Positions 44,072 through 53,635 of a stretch of 64,000 nucleotides of DNA are shown here, piece by piece. Location: positions 433,387 to 497,386 of the forward strand of contig NZ_QVFV01000002.1 in NCBI RefSeq assembly GCF_004212215.1, written 5' to 3'. The notes under the pieces are model-generated. The model worked only from the letters and a program-made list of their open reading frames with translations, made no database searches and had not been told where the DNA came from. The translations under genes and the position numbers were made by a program. The stretch's first letter is position 1; each line of letters opens with the position of its first letter. Origin of the DNA: Leptolyngbya iicbica LK. GTDB taxonomy: Bacteria > Cyanobacteriota > Cyanobacteriia > Phormidesmidales > Phormidesmidaceae.

Positions 44072-45997
44072 GTGTCGACTAACACCTATCGAAAACAAAC
44101 CGCTGCCCGCCGCTCAAACCATCTCACCAGCGGTGTCGTCAAGTTTGTGCAAGATGTCGGTCAGATTAGCGTGGCAACCCTGCTCGGCACGACCATGCTG
44201 GTGAGTTCGATCGCGGCGGGTGGGCTAGTGGGTCTCGCCATTAGCTTTCGCAACTTGCCTGACGTGCGAGTGCTGCGCAACTATCTGCCCAGCGAAACGA
44301 GTTATGTCTACGACATCAATGGCACGCTACTTTACAGCCTGCACGACGAGGCCAACCGCGAAGTAGTTGATCTAAACGAAGTTTCCCCTCATCTCAAGCG
44401 GGCGGTGCTGGCGATCGAAGACAGCTATTTTTACTCGCACCAAGGCATTAATCCCAGTAGCGTCGGCCGCGCCTTATTGGCCAACGTGCAGGCCGGCAGC
44501 ACCGTTGAGGGCGGTTCCACCATCACCATGCAGTTGGTGAAAAACCTGTTTCTCACCCCCGAACAAGCCGTTAGTCGAAAGGTGGCAGAAGCCGTCCTAT
44601 CCATGCGGCTAGAGCAGATTTTCTCCAAAGACCAGATTCTCGAAATGTATTTGAATCAGGTGTACTGGGGTCACAATACTTACGGGGTGGAAACGGCCGC
44701 GCAAAGCTATTTCAACAAGTCGGCTAAAGACCTGAACTTGGCTGAAGCCGCCATGATGGCCGGGCTCATTCAAGCACCAGAGGGCTACAGCCCCTTTGTG
44801 AACTATCAGTTAGCGAAACAGCGTCAAGCTACGGTGTTAGGCCGTATGCGACAGCTGGGATGGATCACGCCGGAAGAAGAGACAACCGCGAAAGCTCAGC
44901 CCTTGCTCGTGGGTGAAATCACCTCCTTCCGCACCAGTGCGGCTCCGTATGTGACTGAGGCCGTCGTACAAGAGCTGAAAGAGACGTTTGGGAATGATGC
45001 CGTCGTGAAAGGCGGGATGCGGGTACAAACGACAGTCGCGTTAGATATGCAGCGCATGGCCGAAGAAACCGTCCGTCGCAACCATGAGGCGATGCGCGCG
45101 CGGGGCATTCGCGCCGACCAAATGGCTTTAGTGGCGATCGACCCCCGCACCCACTTTGTCAAGGCGATGGTGGGCGGCGTCAACTACGACGACAGCCAGT
45201 TTAACCGGGCCGTGCAAGCTCAGCGCCAACCGGGGTCTGCGTTCAAACCGTTCGTGTACTATGCGGCGTTTGCGTCGGGGCGCTACACTCCAGACAGCAT
45301 TATCCAAGATACGCCGGCTAGTTACCCTGACGGGTATGAGTACTACAGCCCGCGCAATTATGACGGTAGCTTTATGGGCAGTATTCCCATTCGCAAAGCG
45401 TTGGAGCTGTCGCGTAACGTGCCTGCGGTCAAACTAGGGCAGTCGGTCGGGGTCGATCACATTATCGAGATCTGTCGCCTGTTGGGGATTGAAAGTCCTA
45501 TGGAACCGGTGATTTCTCTACCTTTGGGAGCGGTGGATTTGACGCCGATGGAAATGGCCGGAGCTTATGCGACCTTTGCGAGCAATGGTTGGTACTCAGA
45601 GCCGACCTTTATCGTGCAGGTAACCGATAGCAACGGGAATGTGCTATTGGATAACACACCCAAACCCCAACTCATCCTTGATCCCTGGGCGACGGCAGCG
45701 CTGACTGATGTGTTGCAAGGGGTCGTGGCTCGCGGGACGGGGACGGGAGCTCAGATTGGTCGCCCTGCGGCGGGTAAAACTGGCACAACTGATTCGCAGC
45801 GCGATGTCTGGTTTGTAGGCTATGTGCCCCAATTGGCAACGGCAATTTGGGTTGGCAATGACGATTACTCGCCCATGGGGGCGGGGGCTACTGGCGGTGG
45901 GTATGTGGCTCCGGTGTGGCGCGACTTTATGCAAAAGGCGCTGGCCGATGTACCGGTAGAGGGCTTCCGCAGTCCTTCTGAATTTGCGAAGCCATAA
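44072..45997 (+). CDS. Class A penicillin-binding protein (transglycosylase/transpeptidase)
   Basis: 641 residues, GTG at 44072. Cytoplasmic N-terminus, signal-anchor helix (about 33-60, ISVATLLGTTMLVSSIAAGG), family-51 glycosyltransferase domain with catalytic Glu in EDSYFYSHQG (about 116) and GGSTITMQLVKN, then a transpeptidase domain with the SxxK motif SAFK (about 388), SRN (about 446) and KTG (KTGTTD, about 569). All three catalytic motifs are intact, so it should both extend glycan and cross-link peptides. Family PBP1A/2A-like. Stands alone, convergent with mazG. Confidence 0.95.
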   Translation: MSTNTYRKQTAARRSNHLTSGVVKFVQDVGQISVATLLGTTMLVSSIAAGGLVGLAISFRNLPDVRVLRNYLPSETSYVYDINGTLLYSLHDEANREVVDLNEVSPHLKRAVLAIEDSYFYSHQGINPSSVGRALLANVQAGSTVEGGSTITMQLVKNLFLTPEQAVSRKVAEAVLSMRLEQIFSKDQILEMYLNQVYWGHNTYGVETAAQSYFNKSAKDLNLAEAAMMAGLIQAPEGYSPFVNYQLAKQRQATVLGRMRQLGWITPEEETTAKAQPLLVGEITSFRTSAAPYVTEAVVQELKETFGNDAVVKGGMRVQTTVALDMQRMAEETVRRNHEAMRARGIRADQMALVAIDPRTHFVKAMVGGVNYDDSQFNRAVQAQRQPGSAFKPFVYYAAFASGRYTPDSIIQDTPASYPDGYEYYSPRNYDGSFMGSIPIRKALELSRNVPAVKLGQSVGVDHIIEICRLLGIESPMEPVISLPLGAVDLTPMEMAGAYATFASNGWYSEPTFIVQVTDSNGNVLLDNTPKPQLILDPWATAALTDVLQGVVARGTGTGAQIGRPAAGKTGTTDSQRDVWFVGYVPQLATAIWVGNDDYSPMGAGATGGGYVAPVWRDFMQKALADVPVEGFRSPSEFAKP

Positions 45998-46043
45998 TTC
46001 TGCGCAGCAGCAGCATGGCGGGTGGCTAATCGACAGTGATTTG

Positions 46044-46868
46044 TCAGCCCGATTGCTTGAGGTGGGCTTTGGCCTGTTGCCACAGGGCTTCGAGTTCTTC
46101 GCCTGAGTAATCGGTGAGGGGGCGATCGCTCTGGTTTTCCACTTGTTCAAACCGCTGAATAAAGCGACGGTTGGTGGTTTGTAAAGCTTCAGAGGCATCT
46201 AATCCATGCCAGCGAGCGATATTCACCAAGGTAAAGAGCAGGTCACCCAGTTCGGCTAGTTGATTTTCTTGGGGTTCGTGAGCGATCGCGGTGCGAAACT
46301 CATCTAACTCTTCGTGAAACTTTTCCCACACCCCATCGACAGAATCCCATTCAAAACCGGCTTTGGCCGCTTTTTGCGAGATTTTGGTGGCGGCCAGCAG
46401 CGGTGGCAGCGTCCGGTTATATTTACGCAACTTGGGTGCCAACTGATGAGGGTTGTGAGGTTCTCCCTTTTCCTCCGCCTTGATTTTTTCCCAGTTGCGA
46501 TGCACCTCATCTACGCTGTCAACTGCGACATCGCCAAAGACGTGGGGATGTCGACGAATCAACTTGTCCGCAATACCATCAGCAACCACCTGCAAGTCAA
46601 AAGTGCCCTCGTCTTGAGCCACCTGGGCTTGCAACACTACTTGGAGCAGTAAGTCGCCTAGTTCTTCCGCAATGTGCTCGGTGTCATCTCCGTGGATAGC
46701 ATCGACCACTTCATACGCTTCTTCGATGACGTAGGGCACCAGCGTTTTGTGGGTCTGCTGTAAATCCCAGGGGCAGCCCGTCTCGGGATGTCGCAGTGCT
46801 GCCACCACCTCAACCAACCGATCTAGCGCTTGCAGAATGGCTGTACGGGGCTGCGAAGAAGTCGTCAT
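46044..46868 (-). CDS. mazG: Nucleoside triphosphate pyrophosphohydrolase MazG
   Basis: 274 residues, ATG at 46868. Hydrolyses nucleoside triphosphates (including abnormal ones) to monophosphates and pyrophosphate; in E. coli it lowers ppGpp-linked stress. Two MazG domains: GCPWDLQQTHKTLVPYVIEE and EELGDLLLQVV near the N-terminus, and FHEELDEFRTAI with ELGDLLFTLVN near 200-230. Both ExxExxxD-type motifs are present. Last gene of a leftward group with MEKHLA and DUF2227 genes. Confidence 0.95.
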   Translation of the reverse strand: MTTSSQPRTAILQALDRLVEVVAALRHPETGCPWDLQQTHKTLVPYVIEEAYEVVDAIHGDDTEHIAEELGDLLLQVVLQAQVAQDEGTFDLQVVADGIADKLIRRHPHVFGDVAVDSVDEVHRNWEKIKAEEKGEPHNPHQLAPKLRKYNRTLPPLLAATKISQKAAKAGFEWDSVDGVWEKFHEELDEFRTAIAHEPQENQLAELGDLLFTLVNIARWHGLDASEALQTTNRRFIQRFEQVENQSDRPLTDYSGEELEALWQQAKAHLKQSG

Positions 46869-46947
46869 GGAGGGTATGGGAGGAAAACGTCCTTTCCACT
46901 ATGCCAGGAAAATCGGGTGACGAAAGACTTAGAAACAAGGCTGCCAG

Positions 46948-47412
46948 TTATAAAAATTGCCAGTGGGCAAAGGTGGCGGCTTGGCCAAGGCGATCGCCAT
47001 TCTGGTTGATCACGTTCCAAATGACGGCTTGCTGAATGTAGAAGCGTCTGCCCTGGCTAGAGATGCGAATGCCCTGATATTTATCAACATAGCCCTGGGT
47101 GTTGAGCTGAGCCAGCATTGTCGCTCGTTCGTCGCGATGCATCGGTTCGGCACTTAACCGCGACGGCAGTTGGGTAAAGGCAGGCCAATCGAGTTCCCAC
47201 AAATCGAGGGCACAACGGTTGGCATAGTTAAAAATCGGATCAGCCTGAGTGCCATGGGAGACGATCGCAAACGGAGCCTCAAATAAAGCTTGTGCTAGGG
47301 TTTGGGGCTCGGTCACTGTGACCAACGGCTCATGTCGCCAATGGGCGTAGCTATTGGCCAAATGCTGGCTCCAAAGTTGTACTGAGGACTGTTGATCGAG
47401 GGAAGGGTGCAT
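46948..47412 (-). CDS. MEKHLA (PAS-like) domain protein
   Basis: 154 residues from the ATG at 47412 (MHPSLDQQSSVQLW...), chosen to avoid overlap with the upstream gene; GTG at 47490 is the alternative. Nearly the whole protein is a MEKHLA domain, a PAS-like module also found at the end of plant HD-ZIP III regulators: WSQHLANSYAHW, APFAIVSHGTQADPIFNYANRCAL, and the ending IWNVINQNGDRLGQAATF. It has no output domain, so a sensory or regulatory role by protein contact is inferred. It lies between DUF2227 and mazG genes. Confidence 0.85.
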   Translation of the reverse strand: MHPSLDQQSSVQLWSQHLANSYAHWRHEPLVTVTEPQTLAQALFEAPFAIVSHGTQADPIFNYANRCALDLWELDWPAFTQLPSRLSAEPMHRDERATMLAQLNTQGYVDKYQGIRISSQGRRFYIQQAVIWNVINQNGDRLGQAATFAHWQFL

Positions 47413-47431
47413 CAATGCCAGGAGACTGAGA

Positions 47432-47980
47432 TTATCGACGACGCCGTTTGCGCGATCGCCGCTTTTTGGGGACCGCTGAGCGACGAGCACGTTTCCAACT
47501 AGAAACCCACTCGTCAGCAGTGTAATGGCTCATGGCCCCGAGTTCGATGCCGATCGCGATCGCCACCCATAGCCGCCAATAATCCACCAAAATTTGCCCC
47601 GTCATGCGCCCCAGATCATTCCACGTCACGGTGGTATGGCCCGCTGTATTTGTGATTTGCAACCCAAAGAGAATCAGGAGCAAGATCGCCACCAACAGAT
47701 ACAGGCATCGCCCAATGCTGCCAGCCAAAAATCCGTGAGATAGCCAAGAGCGATGGCGCACCCGGCGACGATACGGCCACCACAGCCACCCCATTCGGCC
47801 CCACCGCTTAGTCTGTACTGAATGAATATCCAAATCAGGACCAAACATAAAGCCCGCAAACACGAACCCCATCACCACCAAACTTGTGTAAAGCCACCGC
47901 TCAGTCACCAGCATGGCCCCCAGCCCCACCCAGGGGGTGAGCCACACAGTCACGCGATCGTGAGTTTTACCAGATGGCAT
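47432..47980 (-). CDS. DUF2227 membrane metal-binding protein
   Basis: 182 residues, ATG at 47980. MPSGKTHDRVTVWLTP at the start, GPDLDIHS and RHRSWLSHGFL are hallmarks of DUF2227, a family described as putative metal-binding because of conserved His/Asp. Hydrophobic stretches at about 15-50, 85-110 and 140-155 suggest at least three membrane spans. The C-terminus is a basic Lys/Arg run (VPKKRRSRKRRRR), unusual and possibly nucleic-acid or lipid binding. First gene of the leftward operon. Confidence 0.85.
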   Translation of the reverse strand: MPSGKTHDRVTVWLTPWVGLGAMLVTERWLYTSLVVMGFVFAGFMFGPDLDIHSVQTKRWGRMGWLWWPYRRRVRHRSWLSHGFLAGSIGRCLYLLVAILLLILFGLQITNTAGHTTVTWNDLGRMTGQILVDYWRLWVAIAIGIELGAMSHYTADEWVSSWKRARRSAVPKKRRSRKRRRR

Positions 47981-48859
47981 TGCAAATTAAACCAAGGGAT
48001 AAACAGAAAGGCCATGAGCCCAGAGCCCTAAATGCTTGATAGCGATGTCAATACTGAGACCTTGATCTTCAAGCTGACTGGTGATTAGCGATCGGGATTG
48101 ACCAAAATACTGCCCGCCACAGAAATTCTCTATAAAATTATGACCTTGGTTTGTCAGATTGCTCTGAAAAGAACCGTAACCGATCGCTCCAGGCCCCCGG
48201 TCCCTGCCGGATACCCGATAGTCTGAGGTCGCAGCCAAGAGACCGGGTGCCTCTGTCTTGGGGCTCCTGTGTATACACATCTCAGCCCTCACCCCCTCAG
48301 TCCCCCTCTCCCAAAAATGGGCGAGGGGGAGGCCAGAGAAAGCTTTCCGGCTCCCCTTCTCCCGCTCTGGGAGAAGGGGTTGGGGGATGAGGGTAAAGCC
48401 ATGACGGCAAGGGTTTCAAGACTTATGTATACACGGTAGGTCTTGGGGAGATCGGGATTTCATCGTTTGGCATGTAGCCCGAGCGTCATGAACCATTGCC
48501 CTTAATCTACTCGCTCAAGAAACCTCTGCCCAAGAGAGAAAGGCCAACAGCCCTCAATCTGAATGAGACCGAGATTGTCGATTCAAATTGCCAATTTTTC
48601 CCTCCATAAAGTGTGTTTGCCTCACCAATCACGAACCCGCTGCTGACTCGGGGCAATTCTTTTTGGCTGATTGTTACTAGATGCACTGCCAATGGCTGAG
48701 GTGGGAAATCTAAATTTAGGGCGATCGCGATAAGGCGACTCTTCAGCTTGATAGATCATCCTGTATTGCCCATCTCGCACACAGAATCCGTCTTTCGGCT
48801 TCTCGTTCACCGCTCAGGAATAGACAGTCGTGGGCAAACAGTGAGGGGCTAACCGGGAA
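47981..48859. other. Long intergenic region with a palindromic element
   Basis: About 880 bases between divergent genes, the longest in the window. It contains the element at 48269-48434 and a GC-rich segment before it. Short frames here (up to 101 codons) have low-complexity, repeat-derived translations and no recognisable protein. Confidence 0.55.
48269..48434. repeat. Palindromic CCCTCTCCC-type element with GTATACAC ends
   Basis: Ends GTATACAC (48271-48278) and GTATACAC (48427-48434, itself a palindromic word). Inside, CCCTCACCCCCTCAGTCCCC on the left pairs with GGGAGAAGGGGTTGGGGGAT and GAGGGT on the right. The outline resembles mobile non-autonomous palindromes of cyanobacteria with GGGAGAAGGGG cores. 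Confidence 0.65.
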
Positions 48860-49591
48860 ATGTCTCTTAGGCTGTCGTTATGGGAAGACATTCAGAATGA
48901 GCGCCCCCTCGTGATGCGCCTCCAGGTCTCGCACGTAATAGGTGATCTACTTATGTTATTTGACCGCATGATCGAAGACAGTCTTGGCTTTATCCGCCGC
49001 AAACTCTGGTCAGAAACCGACCCAAACCAAGGGACTAAAAAGCAGTTTCAATCGACCAAATCCATTGCGGGAGAGTTTGGCATTATTCACCTGTTGGAGG
49101 GCCGAGATACGCCTCGGGCCATCCGCACTTGGATGTTGACCCCCAAGCGACAAAAGATGAATTCGGCCCACATGGTGGCAACCTCAACACCGATGGATTT
49201 GCATATCTATACAGACTTTTTGGGGCCGCTGCCCAAGAATACGACCCCCTCAGCCATGGATGAGCGTAAGTTGCAAGAAAGCCAGCGGCAGCGCGGCCTA
49301 TCAGTCCCCACCCATCGTTTGCAGTTGTTGAAAGCGAGCCACTTTCTCAATAAAGATGGGTTTTACACTTCAGAGGTGTTGCATTGGCAGGACATTGATT
49401 GTTATCCCCCCAGTGGCAGCAATTTGCCCCCCAAGGCCGCCAACAAAATTGCGATGCGCTTTACAGATGCCTTTGCCTTCAAGTGTTTGGAACTGCCTCA
49501 GCCGATGAAAATCCCCGCTGAGGAATGGACGCAAATCATTGACGATACCCTGAGCGAAGTCAAAGCCAAGCTGGCCGCACCATCCGTTTAA
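48860..49591 (+). CDS. Hypothetical protein, probably cyanobacteria-specific
   Basis: 243 residues from the ATG at 48860; internal ATGs near 48917 and 48953 are possible starts, and I have no strong reason to pick between them. No membrane helix or signal. The middle (IAGEFGIIHLLEGRDTPRAIR) and the end (PMKIPAEEWTQIIDDTLSEV) look like parts of an alpha/beta cytoplasmic protein. I do not recognise the family and propose no function. Confidence 0.6.
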   Translation: MSLRLSLWEDIQNERPLVMRLQVSHVIGDLLMLFDRMIEDSLGFIRRKLWSETDPNQGTKKQFQSTKSIAGEFGIIHLLEGRDTPRAIRTWMLTPKRQKMNSAHMVATSTPMDLHIYTDFLGPLPKNTTPSAMDERKLQESQRQRGLSVPTHRLQLLKASHFLNKDGFYTSEVLHWQDIDCYPPSGSNLPPKAANKIAMRFTDAFAFKCLELPQPMKIPAEEWTQIIDDTLSEVKAKLAAPSV

Positions 49592-49676
49592 CAGGCAGTT
49601 CAAGGGCCTCACCCTATCCTCATGCGATGGCTACTCTCGCCCATAATTGTCGAAAAAATTAGGCAGGCATAGGCGG

Positions 49677-50291
49677 TTACACAGCGTTTTGGATTGCGGT
49701 AACGATCGCTGATTGGACAGCGGTGTCGTTCATCATGAAGGTATGTTCGACAGGGAACTCAAGGGGGTGATCGCGATCGCTCATCCGAGTCTCGCTAATG
49801 GCGACAATCCCGTCATTGGCCTCTGTGCCAAAGGGACTCAGTAGCCCTGTGGGACCGCCTACGCCAGCAATGATGGTGTAAGGCGATCGCAACAGCGGCA
49901 ACTGGTGGAAAAAATCAAGGCGGGTCAGGTTAAAGCCGCACTGCCCGGTAAACCATTGAAACGGCGGTAGCTGCCAGGCCATCGGCGCTAAACGCGGGCG
50001 TTGATTGGGCGGCCCCAGCATCACGACATGGGCGGGCGATCGCAGCAGCTGACTTTCCAAAGCGGCTCGCAGCAGCAGCCCCCCTAAAGAATGGGCCACA
50101 ACGCTGTAAGGCCCTTGTTGACTCAAGTCATGTAGCTGGTGCCGCAGACGTTCGACAATTTGGTCAAACGTTTCAAAAATCGCGGCATAACCGAATGCAT
50201 GGGTCTGCCAACCGCTGGTTTGTAATCGCCAAGCCAGTGGCAGCAGAGAGGCCGGAGTGCGACTGAGACCGTGAACTAATAACACTTGCAT
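49677..50291 (-). CDS. Alpha/beta-hydrolase (lipase/esterase-like)
   Basis: 204 residues, ATG at 50291. The fold begins with VLLVHGLSRTPASL, the oxyanion-hole sequence; the nucleophile elbow is VVAHSLGGLLLR (Ser in AHSLGG). A late Asp/His pair is plausible in GTEANDGIVAISE and FPVEHTFMMND. Short for the family, like bacterial lipase-like proteins without a lid. It is 50 bases downstream of the DUF445 gene, so they may share a transcript. Confidence 0.82.
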   Translation of the reverse strand: MQVLLVHGLSRTPASLLPLAWRLQTSGWQTHAFGYAAIFETFDQIVERLRHQLHDLSQQGPYSVVAHSLGGLLLRAALESQLLRSPAHVVMLGPPNQRPRLAPMAWQLPPFQWFTGQCGFNLTRLDFFHQLPLLRSPYTIIAGVGGPTGLLSPFGTEANDGIVAISETRMSDRDHPLEFPVEHTFMMNDTAVQSAIVTAIQNAV

Positions 50292-50340
50292 CGCAGAATA
50301 GTCCTTGGAAACTTGATCAAATCGTGCCTTGCATGGCGAG

Positions 50341-51570
50341 TTATTGAAAATAGTAGAAAGCCGCCTGTAACCCGCCGATTAAAAAGCCCAAAATCCCCCC
50401 AAGGTTCACAATTGCTTGCAATTCATTACGGACAATGCCCTGTACGGCAATCTCTAAATCTCGTGGATTAGTGGCTGAAACTCGTTCGATAATTACCTGG
50501 TCAATATTTAAAATAGGAATCACTTGCGCGACTAAGTTTTCCAAATCTCGCTCTAGATACCGTTCTAAAATCAGGGCTAATTCCTCACTCACCGGGTCGA
50601 GAGAATCGCTAATCACTTGGGAGTTTTGCAAACGGTTGAGCAACTGAGTCGCTAGCATTTGCCAGTTAATGGTTGTGCTCAAGCCTTTTAACAAATCCGG
50701 CCCTAAAGTTTGAATGTATCCCCGCACCGCTTCACGAATGGTTTTACGCAACTCTCGAACGGTTGCGACCGGCAATTGCTGCAGCGTCATTTGCTGAAAG
50801 ATTTCTTGCAGCCGTGGATTCACGTTGAGCGCTTCGACTAGTTCAGCAATGCGTGCATTGGTAATGTCGCGCTCATCCAGACAAAAGGAGCGCAGACGGG
50901 TCAAGGAATTGCGCACGCCAAAGAGATTGGCAACCACCCAATAGGTGCCGCTCGTCCGCGACCGAAAAATTTCGTCGATGGTGTGAATATTGCGATCGGT
51001 CAAAAAATCGATCAGCATGCGGCGTAAGCGATCCGGCGGCAACACCGAAATCAGTAGCCAGTTCGAGAGTTGTTGCGCTTGTTCTGGTGTGAGTTGAAAG
51101 TCGAGCAAGACCTGGTCAAAGATTTGATCGATTTGCGCCTTGAGGAAATCTTCGCGGCGCGCCCAGACCCGCAGCAATCGAGGCAACGAAGTGCCAAAGA
51201 CGTCCTGCAACACTTTGCCAACGATCTCTGCCGTTCGCGCTTGATTCCGAGACTGGATCTGGTCGAGGCTGAGTTCCAGCAGCCACCGAATGGCTTGCTT
51301 CGTCCGTTCGGTTTGCAACAGCCGCCGGGCCAGTTTTTCCATCTCTTCTGGCGTCAGCAGCGAGCCCATGATGGTATCCGCGACGCGACGGGCCAATCGG
51401 CTTTGATTGCTGGGAATCAAGCCCGGCGTTAAGGGTAGCCGCCGCTTGAACACATAATAGGGCCGATAAGGCCGAAAAAGCATCTTGATGGCCAGGTCAT
51501 TTGTAAAATAACCGATGACGCCGCCGACACAGGGCGGCGCTAACAATAGCCAAATATCAGACCAATCCAT
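50341..51570 (-). CDS. DUF445 membrane protein
   Basis: 409 residues from the ATG at 51570 ([13 protein letters not shown]...); TTG at 51603 is an alternative start. Membrane helix at the N-terminus ([20 protein letters not shown]), family motif [18 protein letters not shown], a long helical soluble region, and a C-terminal helix ([20 protein letters not shown]). DUF445 (YheB/YjiN type) proteins are widespread but uncharacterised. The layout resembles membrane proteins with a coiled-coil periplasmic stalk. Confidence 0.88.
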   Translation of the reverse strand: MDWSDIWLLLAPPCVGGVIGYFTNDLAIKMLFRPYRPYYVFKRRLPLTPGLIPSNQSRLARRVADTIMGSLLTPEEMEKLARRLLQTERTKQAIRWLLELSLDQIQSRNQARTAEIVGKVLQDVFGTSLPRLLRVWARREDFLKAQIDQIFDQVLLDFQLTPEQAQQLSNWLLISVLPPDRLRRMLIDFLTDRNIHTIDEIFRSRTSGTYWVVANLFGVRNSLTRLRSFCLDERDITNARIAELVEALNVNPRLQEIFQQMTLQQLPVATVRELRKTIREAVRGYIQTLGPDLLKGLSTTINWQMLATQLLNRLQNSQVISDSLDPVSEELALILERYLERDLENLVAQVIPILNIDQVIIERVSATNPRDLEIAVQGIVRNELQAIVNLGGILGFLIGGLQAAFYYFQ

Positions 51571-51843
51571 CGCAAACGTGAGGGGCGATCGCACCAGCGG
51601 CAATGTGCCGAGTCATCATAACAAACTAGCTTCATGGTTATGCTGGCCGTCTTGAGAAGTCTTAATGTTAGGCTATTGAGGGATTAGCGGAAAATCACAT
51701 GCCGGTCAAGAAGAGTCGGTGAGTCACAGATGAAATGTTGAGCCTCTAGTTGATGGGCAAGGCTTTTGCGGAAAACGATGGTCGTTGACGAGGAGGTGTT
51801 TGCGCCGTTGAGAAGTGTTGCCGATTACCGCGAGTAAGAAGAT

Positions 51844-52557
51844 CTAGCGGGTCAACACTAATATGCCCATCAGACCGCCCGCAATAGGATAGTGAACGGC
51901 TGAGGAAAATCCCGCATCCAAAGCCAGTTGCCGTTGTGCTGGTCCCAAGGGAAATCGCTCGACACTGGGAGCGATATAGGCATACTCATCTGTCATCCCG
52001 AAGTTTTGTGCGGTGGGCACCACGACCGTATTGAGATACCAATGTTGAAATTGCCGAAGCCAGGCGGATTGCGGTTGCAAAAAGTCGAGCACCGCAGCTT
52101 TAGCGCCTGGTTTTAGCACTCGTCGTAACTCTTTGAGACCTTGGGTCAGGTTGGTGAGATTGCGTAAGCCGTAAGCCATCGTGGCGGCTTCAAACTGTCC
52201 ATCAGCAAAGGGCAGGGCCAGAGCATCGCCCTCGACCCAGTGCAGGGGGGCGAGGCGAAATTGCCGGGCAGACTTTTGGCGCGCGATCGCCAATTGAGCG
52301 GGAGAAAAATCGACTCCATACACCGTGCCAGTTGGCCCGACTCGCCGCGCTAATAGCAGCGCCAGATCACCACTGCCACAGCACACATCCAAACAGGTTT
52401 GACCGACTGCCGCGCCACTCCAATCGACGGCCATTTGTTTCCAGATGCGATGCAAGCCCCAGCTCAACTGTTGGTTAAAGTCGTCGTAGACAGGAGCAAT
52501 CCGGTCAAAGAGTTGTTGAATATCTTGAGCGGCAGGCGCAGCGTTATCAAAAGTCAT
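51844..52557 (-). CDS. menG: UbiE/MenG-type methyltransferase (demethylphylloquinone)
   Basis: 237 residues from the ATG at 52557; an ATG two codons earlier (52563) overlaps possible ribosome-site sequence. SAM-dependent methyltransferase with motif I LDVCCGSGDLALLLA, post-I YGVDFSPAQLAIAR, motif II/III MAYGLRNLTNLTQG and VLKPGAKAAVLDF. In cyanobacteria the single family member of this kind methylates 2-phytyl-1,4-naphthoquinone to phylloquinone of photosystem I; that role is inferred from the host. Stands alone. Confidence 0.92.
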   Translation of the reverse strand: MTFDNAAPAAQDIQQLFDRIAPVYDDFNQQLSWGLHRIWKQMAVDWSGAAVGQTCLDVCCGSGDLALLLARRVGPTGTVYGVDFSPAQLAIARQKSARQFRLAPLHWVEGDALALPFADGQFEAATMAYGLRNLTNLTQGLKELRRVLKPGAKAAVLDFLQPQSAWLRQFQHWYLNTVVVPTAQNFGMTDEYAYIAPSVERFPLGPAQRQLALDAGFSSAVHYPIAGGLMGILVLTR

Positions 52558-52741
52558 GGGCATCTTCAGGAAAGCAATCGCGTGTAAACATCTTTACAGA
52601 CCATATCGCGATCGCTGGGTCAGAAACGGTTGGATGCCTCTGCTTTTGATGTTGGTCAGAGTGCGCAACGTTGGAAACCACTATTCAGTTGGGGCCAACC
52701 GTTTAGCACCTGCAACTATCGACTGGAACACCGGGGGCGGC

Positions 52742-53635
52742 CTACAAACAGGCCAACGTCAAGGCCACCTGGTGAGAAGCCATGCCCAGAAAATCTTGCA
52801 GCGTTTTAGTGAATTCGTGGGGCGATTGCCACTGTAAGGAAATGACTGCCACGACGGCACCACGAAAGAGGACGGGCACCCCGCCATGAGCGCCGACCTG
52901 ATGCGTCTCGTAGAGTTCTTTGCTCGTAGAGTCTGAAACTTTTGCGGCATTAGGCATGAACTTCAATTGCTGCGCAGTAATGGCCTCTGCAATCAATGGA
53001 TCTTGCTTGAGCAGAATAGGCGCGATCGCTCCGGCGGTCCCCATATCATCCCCCAAGGTATCCCCTTCCACTAGATGAACGGCCGCGCCATCGGCTGCCG
53101 TAACTTTTTGCAGGGCGGCAGCGATCGCCGGTAAAGCCGTCACTACAGTCTCCTGAGACTGCGCAATATTAGCCATCTCCATCACCAGCCAGTGCTGATT
53201 TTGCAGCAGGTCAATGGCTTCACCTCGCTGCTTCAGCAAGTCATAGGTACTCGCCGCCTGATCAACAACGAGCTTCAGCTCATCAGGATTCCACGGTTTA
53301 GTGATGTAGCGATAGACCTGCCCTGCGTTAATCGCATCGACCAGATCTTCCACATCGGTAAACCCAGTCAAAATAATGCGTACAGTGTCCGGGAACTCGG
53401 GCACGGTTTTGCTTAAGAATTCCGTCCCCTTCATCTCTGGCATCCGTTGATCAGAAATGATGACAGCTACCTCACCGTGCTCAGCCAATACCTCTAGCGC
53501 TTGATGCCCGCTTTCGGCACGCAAAACGTTAAAGTCACGGCGAAAGGTTCGATAAAGCAGATCTAGATTGTCCGGCTCATCATCTACAACCAACATTTTG
53601 GCTTTATTGGTGTTTCGGGAACGAGCAGCAGCCAT
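52742..53635 (-). CDS. Response regulator with GAF domain
   Basis: 297 residues from the ATG at 53635 (MAAARSRNTNKAK...). Receiver domain (about 12-130) with D18-D19, phospho-site D62 in VIISDQRMPEMKG, the T/S position in ILTGFTD and K in YITKPWNP; this is the RpfG-like receiver subtype. A helical linker follows, then a GAF-like domain (about 165-297, GAHGGVPVLFRGAVVAVISL) with no HD-GYP, GGDEF or DNA-binding output. It should convert a phosphorylation signal into GAF-mediated binding. No histidine kinase is nearby. Confidence 0.85.
   Translation of the reverse strand: MAAARSRNTNKAKMLVVDDEPDNLDLLYRTFRRDFNVLRAESGHQALEVLAEHGEVAVIISDQRMPEMKGTEFLSKTVPEFPDTVRIILTGFTDVEDLVDAINAGQVYRYITKPWNPDELKLVVDQAASTYDLLKQRGEAIDLLQNQHWLVMEMANIAQSQETVVTALPAIAAALQKVTAADGAAVHLVEGDTLGDDMGTAGAIAPILLKQDPLIAEAITAQQLKFMPNAAKVSDSTSKELYETHQVGAHGGVPVLFRGAVVAVISLQWQSPHEFTKTLQDFLGMASHQVALTLACL

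Noticed and set aside
48151-48390. 79-codon rightward frame in the repeat-rich spacer
   Set aside because: Its translation is derived from the palindromic element and is Pro/Ser low complexity.
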